In this document: piece by piece, positions 1 to 10,392 of the stretch
How the letters are laid out: every line of letters starts with the position of its first letter
Position numbering within the stretch: the stretch's first letter is position 1
Assembly (NCBI GenBank): GCA_037447655.1
Contig: JBBHKE010002948.1
Coordinates: 281,681-345,680 of the forward strand
Source of the DNA: Zygnema cylindricum
Taxonomy: Eukaryota > Streptophyta > Zygnematophyceae > Zygnematales > Zygnemataceae
DNA length: 64,000 nucleotides
Reading direction: 5' to 3'
Notes under the pieces: model-generated
What the model was told of the DNA's origin: nothing
The model's database searches: none
What the model saw: only the letters and a program-made list of their open reading frames with translations
Translations under genes and position numbers: made by a program

Positions 1-602
1 TGAATTAGATTAATAAATAGATGAATAAAATAAATATAGCAAAGAAAAGAACAGGTTATAAACCGCAGGAGAAGGAGGATCACCGGACTGACTCAAGTAG
101 CCTGGCTGTGAGAACAAATTGGTAAAAAAAGCAGAAAAAGAGCAGAAAAACAGGAAAAATGAATGACAGATAAATAAATAAATGAATAGATACACGAATA
201 AATAAGAAACGTAAAAAAGAGGTCATAGACCCGCGGGAGAAGGAGGATATCACCGGACAGAATCGAGTAGTCTGGTTGCGAGAGTAAATTGGTAAAAAAG
301 AGCAAAAAAAACAACCAAAAGAGCGTTGGTCTGATGAGCTAAGACAGGCCACTATAGGAGGAAGAGGGCGCCCAGATACTGGAGAAAAAATGCAAAGAAT
401 AAATAAGCACATAGATAAGTAAATAAATAAATAGACAGTAAGTAAAAAGGACAAAAAGACGAGAAAAAGACGAAAAAAATGGTTAAACAAGAGTGTCGGT
501 CCGATGAACTCAGTCAGGCCACTAGGAGGAAGAGGACGCCAAATATTGGACACGAAAAGAAACGATATAAATAAAATAAGTAGATAAATAATTAGATTAA
601 GT
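1..602. repeat. Mirror repeat: 283-base arms, reversed but not complemented
   Basis: Bases 1-283 read backwards give bases 602-320 on the same strand (position i matches 603-i). I checked 61-120 against 542-483, 121-182 against 482-421 and 181-270 against 422-333: all agree base for base. The only mismatch found is position 50 (a) against 553 (c). The 36-base centre (284-319) is not mirrored. This is neither a direct nor an inverted repeat. The arms contain mixed sequence, for example CCGCAGGAGAAGGAGG in the left arm and its backward spelling in the right, so low complexity does not explain it. The mirror may continue left of the window. Confidence 0.97.
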
Positions 603-626
603 ACAAAAAAAAAAAAAAAACAAAAA

Positions 627-686
<60 letters not shown>

Positions 687-1160
687 CCAAGAAAAACGAG
701 AAAAAAAATGGTTATATGATTGTGTCGGTCCGATGAATAGTTCAGACAGGCCACTAGGAGGAGGAAAGAGAGATCCCAGATACTGAAGAGAAAATGGAAC
801 AAATAAATAAGTGAATAAATAGGTAAATAAGTAAGTAAAAAAAGACACACAGACAAAAAAACGCAAAAAAACGAGAAAAAACGGTTAAAACAGGGTTGTC
901 ACTTTGATGTCGATCAGGCCACTAGCAGGAAAAAGTGAGTTCCCAGATACCAGACACAAAATTAAACAAATAAAAAAGTAAAAAAATAAAAAACAAGAAA
1001 TAAATAAGTAAATAGACAAACAAGTAAATAAATAAGTAAAATAAAAACAAAAACAGAAACAAAAAAAACGGAAACAAGTGGTTAAATGAGAGTGTCAATA
1101 TAATATAGCTCAGACAAGGCCACAAATAGGAGGAATAGCTCAAAATGAACAACAAGTCAA
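320..1160. repeat. Degenerate tandem array, about 170-230-bp units
   Basis: A core containing GGTCCGATGAACTCAG followed by CAGGCCACTAGGAGGAAGAG recurs in diverged form near 324, 493, 722, 897 and 1095. The cores are separated by A-rich AATAAATAAGTAAATA spacers and by a poly-A run at 605-686. Copies differ by substitutions and spacer length. The first two units are the ones found mirrored in 1-283. The minus-strand open frames here are poly-F/L noise. From 1161 to 1443 there is only A-rich sequence and no gene. Confidence 0.85.
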
Positions 1161-1443
1161 AAAATACATAAAAAGACAAAAAAAAACAAAAAAAAAACAA
1201 ACAAACAAACAACAACGACAACACACAACAACACAACAAAACACAACAGAAAAGGACATAGAGGAATCTCTTTTAATGATATGGAAACAAGTTGCTAGGG
1301 AAAAAACCGTACATAGATCGCTTGTAGAGTTAATAACATAAATTAATTATGTCGCGACTTTTTTGGCCGGAAATCATATTCTATAAAAAAATAGTAACAA
1401 CACTATTTAGACTACAATACGCCAACTCTCCCACACTAAAGTA

Positions 1444-1775
1444 CACAATGAATTGTTATTAAAGTAAAGAAATTATTACCGTGGGATTTATATTATCTGG
1501 ATTGGCAAGAATGATTCGAACTGTTCAAAAAATTAGCGTTAAGAAACAAAAAATAGTGTTATTCATACTATTTCAGGTTCTAGGAGTAAAATGTAGAGGC
1601 ACCGGTGTAGTGTCATTGACGCCAAAAACAAAACAAGGTCTAATATTAACATTCCTCGTTTTCATTTTTTTTATATTCATTCTATTTTATTTATTTATTT
1701 TTCTTTTTTGTTTCTTGAGCACTTTACACCAATAATTCCTTTACTCTAATAGGATAGGCAGGGCAGTAAAAAATA
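1444..1775. mobile_element. Nonautonomous TIR element (variant ends)
   Basis: The left end (ACACAATGAATTGTTATTAA, then AGTAAAGAAATTATT) is matched in reverse complement by the right end (AATAATTCCTTTACTCTAAT, then AGGATAGGCAGGGCAG). The shared core is ATTARAGTAAAGRAATTATT. It belongs to the same loose family as the other TACACCG-ended elements in this window. It has no convincing coding capacity. Boundaries are approximate. Confidence 0.5.
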
Positions 1776-2173
1776 GCTCCAAGATACAAAGAAACAATTT
1801 TTTTTATTTTTATTGTTTTCTACTCTCATGAAAGCTTTACTTATGAATCGCCACCCTGTACAAAATTTGCAAAAAAATCCAAGCTTTTTCTATCTGTTAT
1901 TTTTTTTTTTTTTGTAAGTAGAAATCCATGCTTTTTTTCTTTTGTATCATTTTCTTTACCAAAAGTTAGGCTCAAGATAGAAGACAGAAATGACCAAAAT
2001 GTGAATACAAATAAGGAACATTTCCTAAAAATGAGAAACTCCAAAAGAGGTTTTATTGCCACAGTTATTTCACCAAAATGAGTGCAAATAAAATAGGACC
2101 TTAAAACAGTTTCAGATAAATAATTTCTCAGATAGAGAAGAGAAACGGAGTCAACCACATTTTTTAAAGTACA

Positions 2174-2285
2174 TCAACAGAAGTCTTTTTGAAAAAAAAA
2201 TTGACCTTTTGAAAAAAAAATGACCTTTTGAATAAAACAATGACCTTTTAAAAAAAAATGACCTTTTGAAAAAAAAAAAAACCAC
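2174..2285. repeat. Short tandem repeat, CCTTTTGAAAAAAAAATGA unit
   Basis: About five copies of a roughly 20-22-bp unit (CCTTTTGAAAAAAAAATGA with small variations) lie just downstream, on the minus strand, of the transporter exon. They would sit in its intron. No coding signal is seen from 1776 to 2173. Confidence 0.75.
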
Positions 2286-2301
2286 GGTAGTAGAAACTTA
2301 C

Positions 2302-2371
2302 CCATCCTCCAGATGTCAATACTGAAGGTAAAGCCAACGCCCCTGTTCCAACTACCAGATTGAAGACATAT
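2302..2371 (-). CDS. Single exon of a TMEM104-like amino-acid transporter
   Basis: On the minus strand a pyrimidine tract and TTTCAG precede a 70-nt open segment that ends at GGATGG followed by the donor GTAAGTTTC. After one leading base it encodes YVFNLVVGTGALALP followed by SVLTSGGW. This matches the first transmembrane helix of the TMEM104 family (amino acid/auxin permease superfamily), whose hallmark is Y-[VM]-F-N-L-[IV]-V-G-T-G-A-L. The phase fits a Val, Leu, Gly or Ile codon split by the upstream intron. I could not find the preceding N-terminal exon or the next membrane helices with confidence. The rest of the gene may lie to the left of the window or be interrupted by the repeats. It may be intact, or an isolated relic. 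Confidence 0.65.
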
Positions 2372-2387
2372 CTGAAACAGAGAAAGA

Positions 2388-2424
<37 letters not shown>

Positions 2425-2600
2425 GAATTGAAGAAATGGGGAGTAATCTCAAAGAAGGGAAAGAAGAAGGAGAGGGAAGGGAGGGAGGGGAGGGAGGGAG
2501 GGTGGAGGGGGAGGGAGGAGAGGGAGGGAGGAGAGGGAGGAGGAGGAAAAAGGGGAGGGAGGGGAGGAGGGAGTGGAGAGAGAGAGAAAGGGAGAAGCCC
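2388..2600. repeat. Purine (GA/GGGA) microsatellite
   Basis: The plus strand is almost only G and A, starting with (GA)n and passing into GGGAGG repeats. On the minus strand it forms the long pyrimidine tract upstream of the transporter exon. The proline/serine/leucine-rich open frames over it are artefacts of the repeat. From 2601 to 3420 I see no gene. Confidence 0.85.
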
Positions 2601-3419
2601 AGGAATACAAAACATGGACAGGAAATAACGTGGATTCAGATGAAGTCGAAGCAATAATCTTATGTAAATCAATGGAGACTCTACGGACAAAAGCGAGGGA
2701 GATAAACGTTTGGACCATGAGGCAAAAAGGATCGAAAGAAAGGCAAATATAGAAGAAATTTCTTAAGAAAAGAGGAGGTACATTTAAACTTGTTCATCAT
2801 AGATCCATCCAAACAAGAGACATCCCACTTGCCAGTAACTATTAAACAAAGACATAAAATTTCCAAAAGAGCTTACATGTCATTCTCACTAAATTTAGTC
2901 AATAATGGTCCAATAATAAGTCAATATAATCTTAAAGAGGCAAATAGATGAATCACACCATAAGCAAACTACCCTTTTGACTGACCAGATCAACAGTAGG
3001 CTGTCCAATGGATTAATCACATATATATTAAATTGTCAAAGAAATAATTGACAGTCACCACTTAAAGTAACAACCCACGACGTATACCTTTACTCATGGA
3101 TTCTAAAAACCAATGTTTGTAGAGTTCCCTAAGATGGGTCTTCCATATGAACTCATGACCTTGTTCGCCTTTAACACCACTAAATAAGATTTTGTTCATA
3201 AGTAGCGTGGACCATTGTAATGGTGGTGAACGCAATATTGAACTGCAATGTTTTTGTTTGTCCATTCATTGAAAAACAGAAATCTTCATGGATAAAAGGA
3301 TCACACTAAATGGCTCATACCATAAAAGCAAACGCATCTAAACGCATCCAACGCCAGTAAAAGCAATTCAGTTTTGTCTACATCATAAAAAATAATTGAC
3401 TGCACACACATTACTCATA

Positions 3420-4473
3420 ACTGTACAGCTTCTAGTGCTGCCTTTTGCTCTCCAGTTTTTTGCCTTTTGTTTTGACCGCCTTGTGTTCGTATATTTTCTG
3501 AAGCATCTTCCTGGAAAGGGAGCACCTTGTCCCCGGATCACCCTTCAGCTTGTAAGGTTGTTGATTCGCTGGTAGGCCGATTGACCCACAAATAGTTTAC
3601 AACCTCCCCACAAATAGCTTTGGCTCTGCCATGTAATCATCAATGATTAAATCCTTCAATTTGGTTGCCAGTGAGGAGAGTACATATCTCATCTGTTTCT
3701 TGAGCCACATAAACGTTTTGTAGGCCTGAATCCCAGTCAATTGGAATAATCGGACCTTTTCTGAGCTCAAATAAAGTGGCTCCGAAGAAAGCGCGAAGAA
3801 CAAGTTTCGGTCGGTCTATAAAACTCATTGCATAGTAGTGTATGCCCAAATCATGCCGGGAAAAATGGTCTCCAAAACAAGTTAAGTTCAGAATGTCAAC
3901 CCTTCCTTTGTACCGGAATCTAAGTTAGTGCTTCACATTTTGAAAGTAGGGCTCATTTCATGAGCTAAGGATTCATAAGCTGTATATAAGTCCTCTGTAT
4001 TGCAATTAAACAATATTGCCGCTGCTTCTGTTTTTCCCACATTGAAAGTATCATCATCTGATGGATCCAATTTTGGAAATAGTATGCACTTTTCAACATT
4101 TCCTACATGGCTGGAGCAAATCCTTGGATTATTGCTGCCAAAATTACAGGCAACTTTTGGCTGCCTATGCGGAGGTCTTCCGTCATATATTGTTACACAA
4201 AGGAAGGAAATAATTGTTTGAAGATTTTCGAGCATGTTGATATGACGCTTCTACCACATATGTGACTAAAACTCGAGCAGCCCCATTTGCACAATTTTCA
4301 AGGTTTTCATGCTCGATGTATTCAAGCTGAGTCATTCTAAAAGATATTGACGGGGATAGCATCTCTACAACTTTGTCAAACAAGATGTTAGTGCAAATAG
4401 TGACACAAACCACTCTCCCAAATGGCTTGCCCACCTGTGGTTGAAATCTACGATCATAACCATGCTGTTGCAA
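3420..4473 (-). pseudogene. Decayed coding region of unknown family
   Basis: Several minus-strand frames look protein-coding but are broken by stops and frame changes. The pieces are 4473-4183 (contains GKPFGRVVCVTICTNILFDK), 4235-3933 (contains DPSDDDTFNVGKTEAAAILF), 3849-3640 (contains GPIIPIDWDSGLQNVYVAQE) and about 3640-3420 in another frame (ends with a lysine/glutamine-rich QGGQNKRQKTGEQKAALEA, then VQL and a stop). Composition is balanced and unlike the surrounding repeats. I do not recognise the family. A domesticated or retroelement-derived protein is possible. Some breaks could be introns, but no convincing GT..AG pairs join all the pieces. Confidence 0.4.
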
Positions 4474-4890
4474 TATATGATCATAATGGTCCTGTCAGCT
4501 GTGGTAACAAATGCATTCCCGGAAACACGTTGTATCAACTGCAGCTTCTAGATAGGTGTAATCTCTCACTCTCTGTTCATTGCTGTTCTTACATAAATAT
4601 AATCTTATCTTAAAATATATTTTCTGTTCTTACTTTGTCTACTTCCGCAGCTATTTTTTTCCAGGATTCATTTTGCTGTTTCTTCTGCTTTTGCTGCTGA
4701 TGTTCTTGTATTCCAGCTGCTGTCTCTGCTGTTTTCATCACTATTCATTTTTTTCTGTCCTGTTGAATTTTGCAGATACTTCTAACGAGTGGGTACTGTT
4801 TTTCCACTGCTTTTTTTTATCACTATTAAATCATCTGCCACGGTTCTTGCTGCTGTTCCTTCTGGTGATAGTCTTGGTCATTCATAACAT
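4474..4890. other. Intergenic, T/CTG-rich, no gene seen
   Basis: T-rich sequence with CTGCTG and TTCTGCT runs. The 139-codon plus-strand frame over it is leucine/phenylalanine-rich low complexity and is not a credible gene. Confidence 0.6.
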
Positions 4891-6072
4891 TACAACACCC
4901 ATCACTACCAGAGTTAGTGAATTATTAGCGTTAACACTTTATTGGATTAACTACAATGAATTATTTTTTCCTACGTGGCTCATTATGGGCCACTTTTAAA
5001 AGTCGTATTATTAACACTAATTTGTGATTTGGCTGAGAAAAACACTCACTCAAATTAAAGTGATTAAATCAAATAGCGATGGCAGTGTACTCTCCTCAGT
5101 CTGCCGCTAATTCTGCTGCAAGTTTGCTACACCCGAGTAGCACTTCTGCTACACTCCCACAGCTATTAGTGTTACTGACTCATTACATCGCGGCTTTTTT
5201 TCCCAAAAGTCACAAAGCGGTATTAATTCCAGTTTGAGGGAGAAAACTAAAGTCGCCACGTCTCCCTGCATTAAATTAATATTACATGTTCGAATTCCAT
5301 ATTTTACATTATTAATTCCTTTACACTAACAGCGATGGACAGTGTACTACTGTTGCTTCTACTGCTATGCCTGTGCTGATTGCTTTTGCTTGATATTCAT
5401 ATTTCTGCTTCCGCTTAAATTGCTGCAAATTCTGTTGTTTTTATTCTATTCCGACTGTAGCCTCTACTGCTGTACCTACTGTTCTTGTTTACTCCATCGT
5501 GTATGGCTATTAGCGTAGATGTTGTTTTCGCCATTTCAACCAAATTTTCTCCATGCACACTTGTAGATTTTATTTGGAAACCACCAATCAAAAGGTAACA
5601 ATCCTATCTTTCCATCGCAACTGTCAAATCAATAACCTGACAAGTGTGCACGGGAAAAAATGAGTTTAAAGGCCAGAAAAAAAAAAAAAAAATCCGGAAA
5701 AAAAATTCGTTCATAATTATTCTTAGTGCACCTTGTTTGAGCTGATTCTGCTGAATAAAGTGGCATTCTGCTGAATCTACTGCTAGCGTTGCTGAAGTTT
5801 CTGGCATTGCCAGAATTTTTTATCAAAAACATTGCACTTACTTCTTCGCTTGTTGCTGTTCATTCTGATGCTACACTGCCCATCTGTGTAAGAGTCGATC
5901 ACTCTTATTCGAGTGATTGTTTTTCTGACCCAAAAACATTTACTAATGCTAACAATACTATTTAGTTAAGTGGCCCATAATGGCCCCAAGGCGAGACATA
6001 ACTTCGTGTAGTTAATTCTATTGAAGTGTTAACGCTAACAATTCACTAACTCTAATAGGGATGGCCGGTGTA
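4891..6072. mobile_element. TIR element with long (about 130 bp) imperfect inverted ends
   Basis: The left end at 4891 runs through AGAGTTAGTGAATTATTAGC, GTTAACACTTTATTGGATTA and TGGCTCATTATGGGCCACTT. The right end, read in reverse complement from 6072, runs ACACCGGCCATCCCTATTAG, AGTTAGTGAATTGTTAGC, GTTAACACTTCAATAGAATTA and TGGGGCCATTATGGGCCACTT. The arms are clearly homologous over more than 100 bp. The interior contains further TACAC/GGTGTAC-type ends near 5090 and 5345, which suggests nested insertions. There is no transposase frame, so it is nonautonomous. Confidence 0.7.
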
Positions 6073-6564
6073 CTTTCAACAGTTCAGCAAAATATCTTCC
6101 TGATTTTGCAAATGATTCTGCTATGGCTTCTTCGACGATTAACGGTACATCTGGTACGATCGGTACACTACGCCATAAATCACTATTAGCATTAATAAGA
6201 GGGGGAAAGCGGAACAGCGGGGAGAGGGGGGAGAGGTAGGGGGAAGAAAAGGAAATTGTTGTCGGAGAATTTTACGGTGTTGAGGGCGAAGTCAGATGTG
6301 AGACAATGTCTTTTGCAATCATAGGCTGACTAAAGAACTTGGCACTATTTTAAAAACAATGCTGCAACTGTTATCAGATTGCCAGTAATGAAAACTCTAA
6401 ATTGCGGCTAACTCACAGGCGAGATTTCTGGGTAATGAATTTCCCCTCATGCAGTTTATTTGTTGATTCTTTGGAAGATGATTTGGCTTGTTTCTGTAGG
6501 CTGTTAGATTTTGTACCTAGAAAATGAAGCCATTCTGAAATATGAGTTTACTTTTGGTTTTCCA
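6073..6564. other. Intergenic; contains a direct repeat shared with 7318-7380
   Basis: TGGTACGATCGGTACACTAC near 6150-6175, followed by GCCATAAATCACTATTAGCA and a GGGGGAAAG stretch, is repeated with few changes at 7318-7380. The two copies flank a 1.17-kb segment. No gene is recognised. Confidence 0.55.
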
Positions 6565-7068
6565 GATGTTGGTTGCCAGACGCGAAAAGTTTCACCAGGA
6601 TTTGAACGATGTCCTGGAGCTTGCAAAAACATTGCAAAAAAGCCTCTCAGGATTGCGAAAAAACATATTGATGGCGGTGAACTCAAAGAATTTGCAAATG
6701 CCTACACATCTAGGGTTTAAGATGACAAGTCTCCCCCAGGCTTTTTCTGCGGATGGAGTAGTAACAACACTGTACCTGCAGTCATAACTGGAGGAGGTGG
6801 AAGTTCACATAAAAGTAAAGGACACATGACTATTCTTATTGATGAATCAGATGCAGAAGATGGAGAGTTGGCCATGGCTCGTTGTGAGAGGCTTGGAATG
6901 GAGGCTGTGGATCGAGAAGAGGCGAGAACTAATGGCGGGATTGAAGGGAGGACAAGGTGCCATTGTTGCAACAACAGAATTGTTGTGAAGGTCCGCAGGT
7001 CAAGAGATACACTGTTAGTGACTGTTATGATTATATGTATAATATTTTTCGCCTTTATCAAGTTCTGA
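6565..7068 (+). CDS. Possible exon(s) of an unidentified gene
   Basis: After a possible acceptor (TTGGTTTTCCAG), one frame reads MLVARREKFHQDLNDVLELA, then KTLQKSLSGLRKN, a short helical, heptad-like stretch ending at 6787. A second frame at 6826-7068 reads MTILIDESDAEDGELAMARC and later RTRCHCCNNRIVVKVRRS, then a hydrophobic tail. Codon use looks more coding than the surroundings, but no family is recognised and the two frames are not joined by a clear intron. They may be relic exons or chance. Confidence 0.25.
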
Positions 7069-7189
7069 TAATTGAAATTCGTTGGAGTAGTACACCGTGT
7101 AAAATTTTTAGAGTAAAAAACTATTAGCGTGGGGTTGTTATTAGAGTTGTTATTAGATTTTATTATTTATATTTCCCCTCTCCTTCCAC

Positions 7190-7575
7190 CCCCCATGTCA
7201 CTCTCCCCCTCCCTCATTGTCTCCCCCTCTCTCTCTCTCTCTCCCTCTCTCACTTCACTCTCTCTCTCCTCTCTCTCTCCTCTCTCTCTCCCTCTCTCCC
7301 TCTCCCCCTCTCTCCCTCTGGTACGATCGGTACACTACGCAATAAATCACTATAAGCATTAATATGAGGGGGAAAGGGGAAGGGGAGAGGGGGGAGGGGA
7401 AGAGGGGGGAGGGGGAGAGGGGGGAGGGAGAGAGCGAGGAGAGGGGGGAGGGGGAGAGGGAGGAGGGAGAGAGCGAGGAGAGGGGGGAGAGGGAGGGGGA
7501 GAGGACGAGAGGGAGAAGGCGGAGAGGAAAAGAGGAAAAGAGGGGGAGATGGGGGAACAGAGGGAGAGAGGGGAT
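7190..7575. repeat. CT tract followed by GGGGA/GA tract
   Basis: 7190-7318 is nearly all C and T on the plus strand; 7366-7575 is nearly all G and A. The two are separated by the 7318-7365 direct repeat, so opposite strand biases face each other. The open frames here are repeat artefacts. Confidence 0.8.
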
Positions 7576-7868
7576 TAAGCTGTTACTGCTACTGGTAATT
7601 CCGGCAATTCAACTGCTATTTAGATACCTAAAACTACACGTGTGTAAAAAGGAATTGCTTTTGGCTACCGAAAGAGAGAGGAAAGGGGAAAGGTTGAAGG
7701 TGCACAAAAAAGGGAGACCAATGAAACCAGGAGAGGGCATAAAATTTGAAAGAGATAACACTCACATGAACGCCACAGAAGGACTGTACGAAGACCCTGG
7801 ATCAGGAGCTCCTCCAGCCATAGTAGCTTTATGAGAAGCTAGCAGTTTCAAGTAGAGTAATAAACTAT
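7576..7868 (+). other. Short coding-like tail, unidentified
   Basis: An open frame running out of the purine tract continues as KVHKKGRPMKPGEGIKFERD and NTHMNATEGLYEDPGSGAPP to a stop at 7834. The composition after the tract is balanced and could be the end of a degraded gene, but there is no recognisable domain and no supported start. Confidence 0.2.
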
Positions 7869-8312
7869 TAACAGAGGCAAAGGTCAGTACAAGCTAGAAA
7901 TCTACAAGTTCATGGTACTTAACTATTTGTTGAAGGACTGGAAAGGAAGTTTGAAGAAAAGGAAGCAACAGAGGCAAAGGTGAATACAAGTTAAAAGACT
8001 ACAAGTTTATGGTATTTGACTGTCAAGGACTGGCCAAGGAAGTTTGAACAGAAACAAAGTGAAAAAGGCAAAGGTCGGTGATAGTTAGAAAGCTGCAAAA
8101 AAACGTTATTTTACTGTTTTTTCGAGGACTGGCAACAGAGGTTGAACCAAAGAAAGTTTGAACAAAAAGAAAGTGAAAAAAAAGAGAAAAAAAAGAAAGA
8201 AAGTGAAAAAGGCAAAGGTCGGTGATAGTTAGAAAGCTACAAATAAACGTTATGTGACTGTTTTTTAAGGACTGGCAACGGCGGCTTGAACCAAGGGAAG
8301 TTTGAACAAACG
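7869..8312. repeat. Minisatellite, about 110-120-bp unit, four diverged copies
   Basis: Each unit contains GGCAAAGGTC, a GATAGTTAGAAAGCTACAA-like segment, ACTG-TTTT-GAGGACTGGCAA and AAGTTTGAAC. Copies begin near 7872, 7972, 8068 and 8208. The third and fourth are the most alike. The minus-strand open frame through it is a by-product. Confidence 0.75.
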
Positions 8313-8452
8313 GTCGGTTAGATTTTGAGGTCACATTGTTACGGAAATCTTGCGAACGCGAACAAATTTTATGGGTTACACGGTATTCCATACCGTGCGT
8401 AACTTTTTAGATATAGTACGATTTTTTTGTGCGGGTCAGTTTTTAAGATTAC

Positions 8453-8996
8453 TACACCGCGAATCGTTATTAGTGTCAAATTTTAAATAGTGTTGAAGAA
8501 AATGTGCCGTACTTGATGCTAATTAAGAATTTGAATTTTTTCAAAAAAAAGGTGTATTCTAATTTCGGAGTTAATGCTAATTTGGGAACAGCAAAAATGG
8601 AATAGTTGCCGTACGATTATATACATTAATATATGTATTCGTACATTATGTAATAAATCATACGCCGTCGCGAATTTAAAATATCCGTACATGCCATGCT
8701 AGTTTACGTGTCGGACTAATCCCGTGTTTTGAGCGCACGTTCTTATGCGTGCTCGTCTGATTTAAATCATTTTTTTGTAAAATTTCACTTAAAAAGGTAC
8801 ATTTATGTACGGTCTGACATCGACCGTACACCACACTATCTAGATTTTATTGTACTTTTGGGCTTTACGCTATTTTGTATGGTACCTTAATTAACGTCAA
8901 GGAAAAATTTAAATCATGTATCCTATTTGAAAAAAAAAATCAAAATTTCAAGAACCCAAATTATAGTTATTGACACTAATAACGATTCGCGGTATA
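8453..8996. mobile_element. TIR element, 544 bp, near-perfect 27-bp ends
   Basis: The left end is TACACCGCGAATCGTTATTA, then GTGTCAA. The right end is its reverse complement with one change (TATACC for TACACC). The termini are TA dinucleotides, consistent with Tc1/mariner-type TA target duplication, though family assignment is inference. The interior is AT-rich without an open frame. Confidence 0.8.
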
Positions 8997-9733
8997 GTAA
9001 ATCAACGCTCGTTACACGGGCATGGACTGTGTCCTGTTTTATCATGCCAGTCAGTAGAGAGCGCGCAGGTTCATAATTGTCTTTCGTTAGCTGCAATAAG
9101 TTGCGCCCTCAGTCGATTTATTGTCATCTGTCGAAATCGATTTGCCATTGTAACGGAGGTTAACCGTCTTTACAATATTTCGCCAGTCAAAGTTGTTCGA
9201 CGGATTGACCGTCAAATCTTAACTCAAAGGTATGTAGCTTGTACGAAACTGTACTTGAAACGTACAATTTTTTACAACAACCTGCGCGCAGCAAAAATCG
9301 TCTCTGCGATTAGCAATTCCCTTTATCAATTATCATGTTCGTTACACGCGCATGGACCGTTTACTGTTTATCAAATGGTGTTAGTACAATAACGCCAATC
9401 ACATAGGCTTTTTTTAGCGTATAGAATAATTACCGTGGTTTCATAATTAAGAATTTGAAAATTATGAAAACAATATTATTCTCAATTGGTTTAATAATTT
9501 AATTTAAAGTAAATGTCGGTCGCAAACATGCTTAATTATATAGGTATTTTACAAAATCTACAAACATAGAATCATATACGTTCACAGTCAAAACGTGGTT
9601 GTGGAACTAATATGTGCGAACGCGATATTTGAGAACCCGATTTGATCCTCTTTAGAACCATACCGCGCCCCGGCTACAAACATAACAATGACTTTTTTTC
9701 ACTTTGGGTAACGCATTTTGTAAAGACTAACCA
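8997..9733. other. Intergenic with a dispersed motif; no credible gene
   Basis: Contains two copies (near 9009 and 9338) of a motif close to TTACACGCGCATGGACCG, which also occurs near 10240 and 10384. The 140-codon plus frame at 8970-9392 starts inside the transposon end and looks accidental. Confidence 0.5.
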
Positions 9734-9892
9734 TACACCACACTATTTAAACGGCGACATATTTCCGCTTTGTAACGGCACTTGAATATAACCCTAAATG
9801 GCGTAAAAAAAGAATAAGCTACTTATGGAGAATAATAAAAAAAAAGCGGGACAACATTAGCATAAACTACGCTAATATAGATTGGTGGTGTA
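9734..9892. mobile_element. Short TIR element (MITE), 159 bp
   Basis: The left end TACACCACACTATTTAAACG and the right end, ending ATTGGTGGTGTA, pair over the terminal bases (TACACCA..TGGTGTA). TA lies at both edges. It looks like a shortened relative of the 8453-8996 element. Confidence 0.5.
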
Positions 9893-10261
9893 CTATTATA
9901 CTATTGAAGATGTTCGTGGGTACATTTGTAGACGCGACCCAAAATTACACAGCGATTGACGGTAAATGGAGCAAAGAATTTACGGCACGGAATCGTACTT
10001 CTTCAAAAAGGATGGCTGTTTTCTGAGTTGTAAGCATATTCTATGATCGGACGGCCACGAACAAATGATAGATGGTTGAAGACTCATTACACGTGGCGGG
10101 CTTATCTCCATTCATTGACAAGATCGAGCATCCACAATCTGACGGTCAAAAACGATTGCCGAGGGGGTACTTTGAAAGTTACTTGATCGGTGAGGCCGAC
10201 CGAGGGACAAAGTTAACCCTTTGCTGAAGCCAAATCAATGCCCATTACACAGGCATGAACA
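9893..10261. other. Intergenic, no gene seen
   Basis: Moderately GC-balanced sequence with one more copy of the TTACACG motif near 10085. No open frame or known motif. Confidence 0.5.
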
Positions 10262-10392
10262 GTATCCTATTTATCGTGCCCGTTGATCGTGCCCGTTGAT
10301 CATACCCGTTGATCGTGCCCGTTGATCGTACCCGTTGATTGTACCCGTTGAATGTGCCCGTTTATCATGTCCGTTGATCGTGCCCATTACAC
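10262..10392. repeat. 13-bp tandem repeat (CGTGCCCGTTGAT), about nine copies
   Basis: CGTGCCCGTTGAT repeats with variants such as CATACCCGTTGAT, TGTACCCGTTGAA and CATGTCCGTTGAT. It is immediately followed by a TTACACGCGCATGGACCG motif, and another copy of that motif precedes it. Confidence 0.85.

Noticed and set aside
80-1239. Minus-strand frames of 60-258 codons at the left edge
   Set aside because: F/L/I-rich translations of A-rich tandem repeats. The repeat cores recur in each of them.
8970-9392. 140-codon plus-strand frame
   Set aside because: Starts inside a transposon end, no domain, and contains two copies of a dispersed noncoding motif.
10262-10392. CRISPR-like array
   Set aside because: The 13-bp units are directly adjacent without spacers, and the context is eukaryotic. 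It is a simple tandem repeat.
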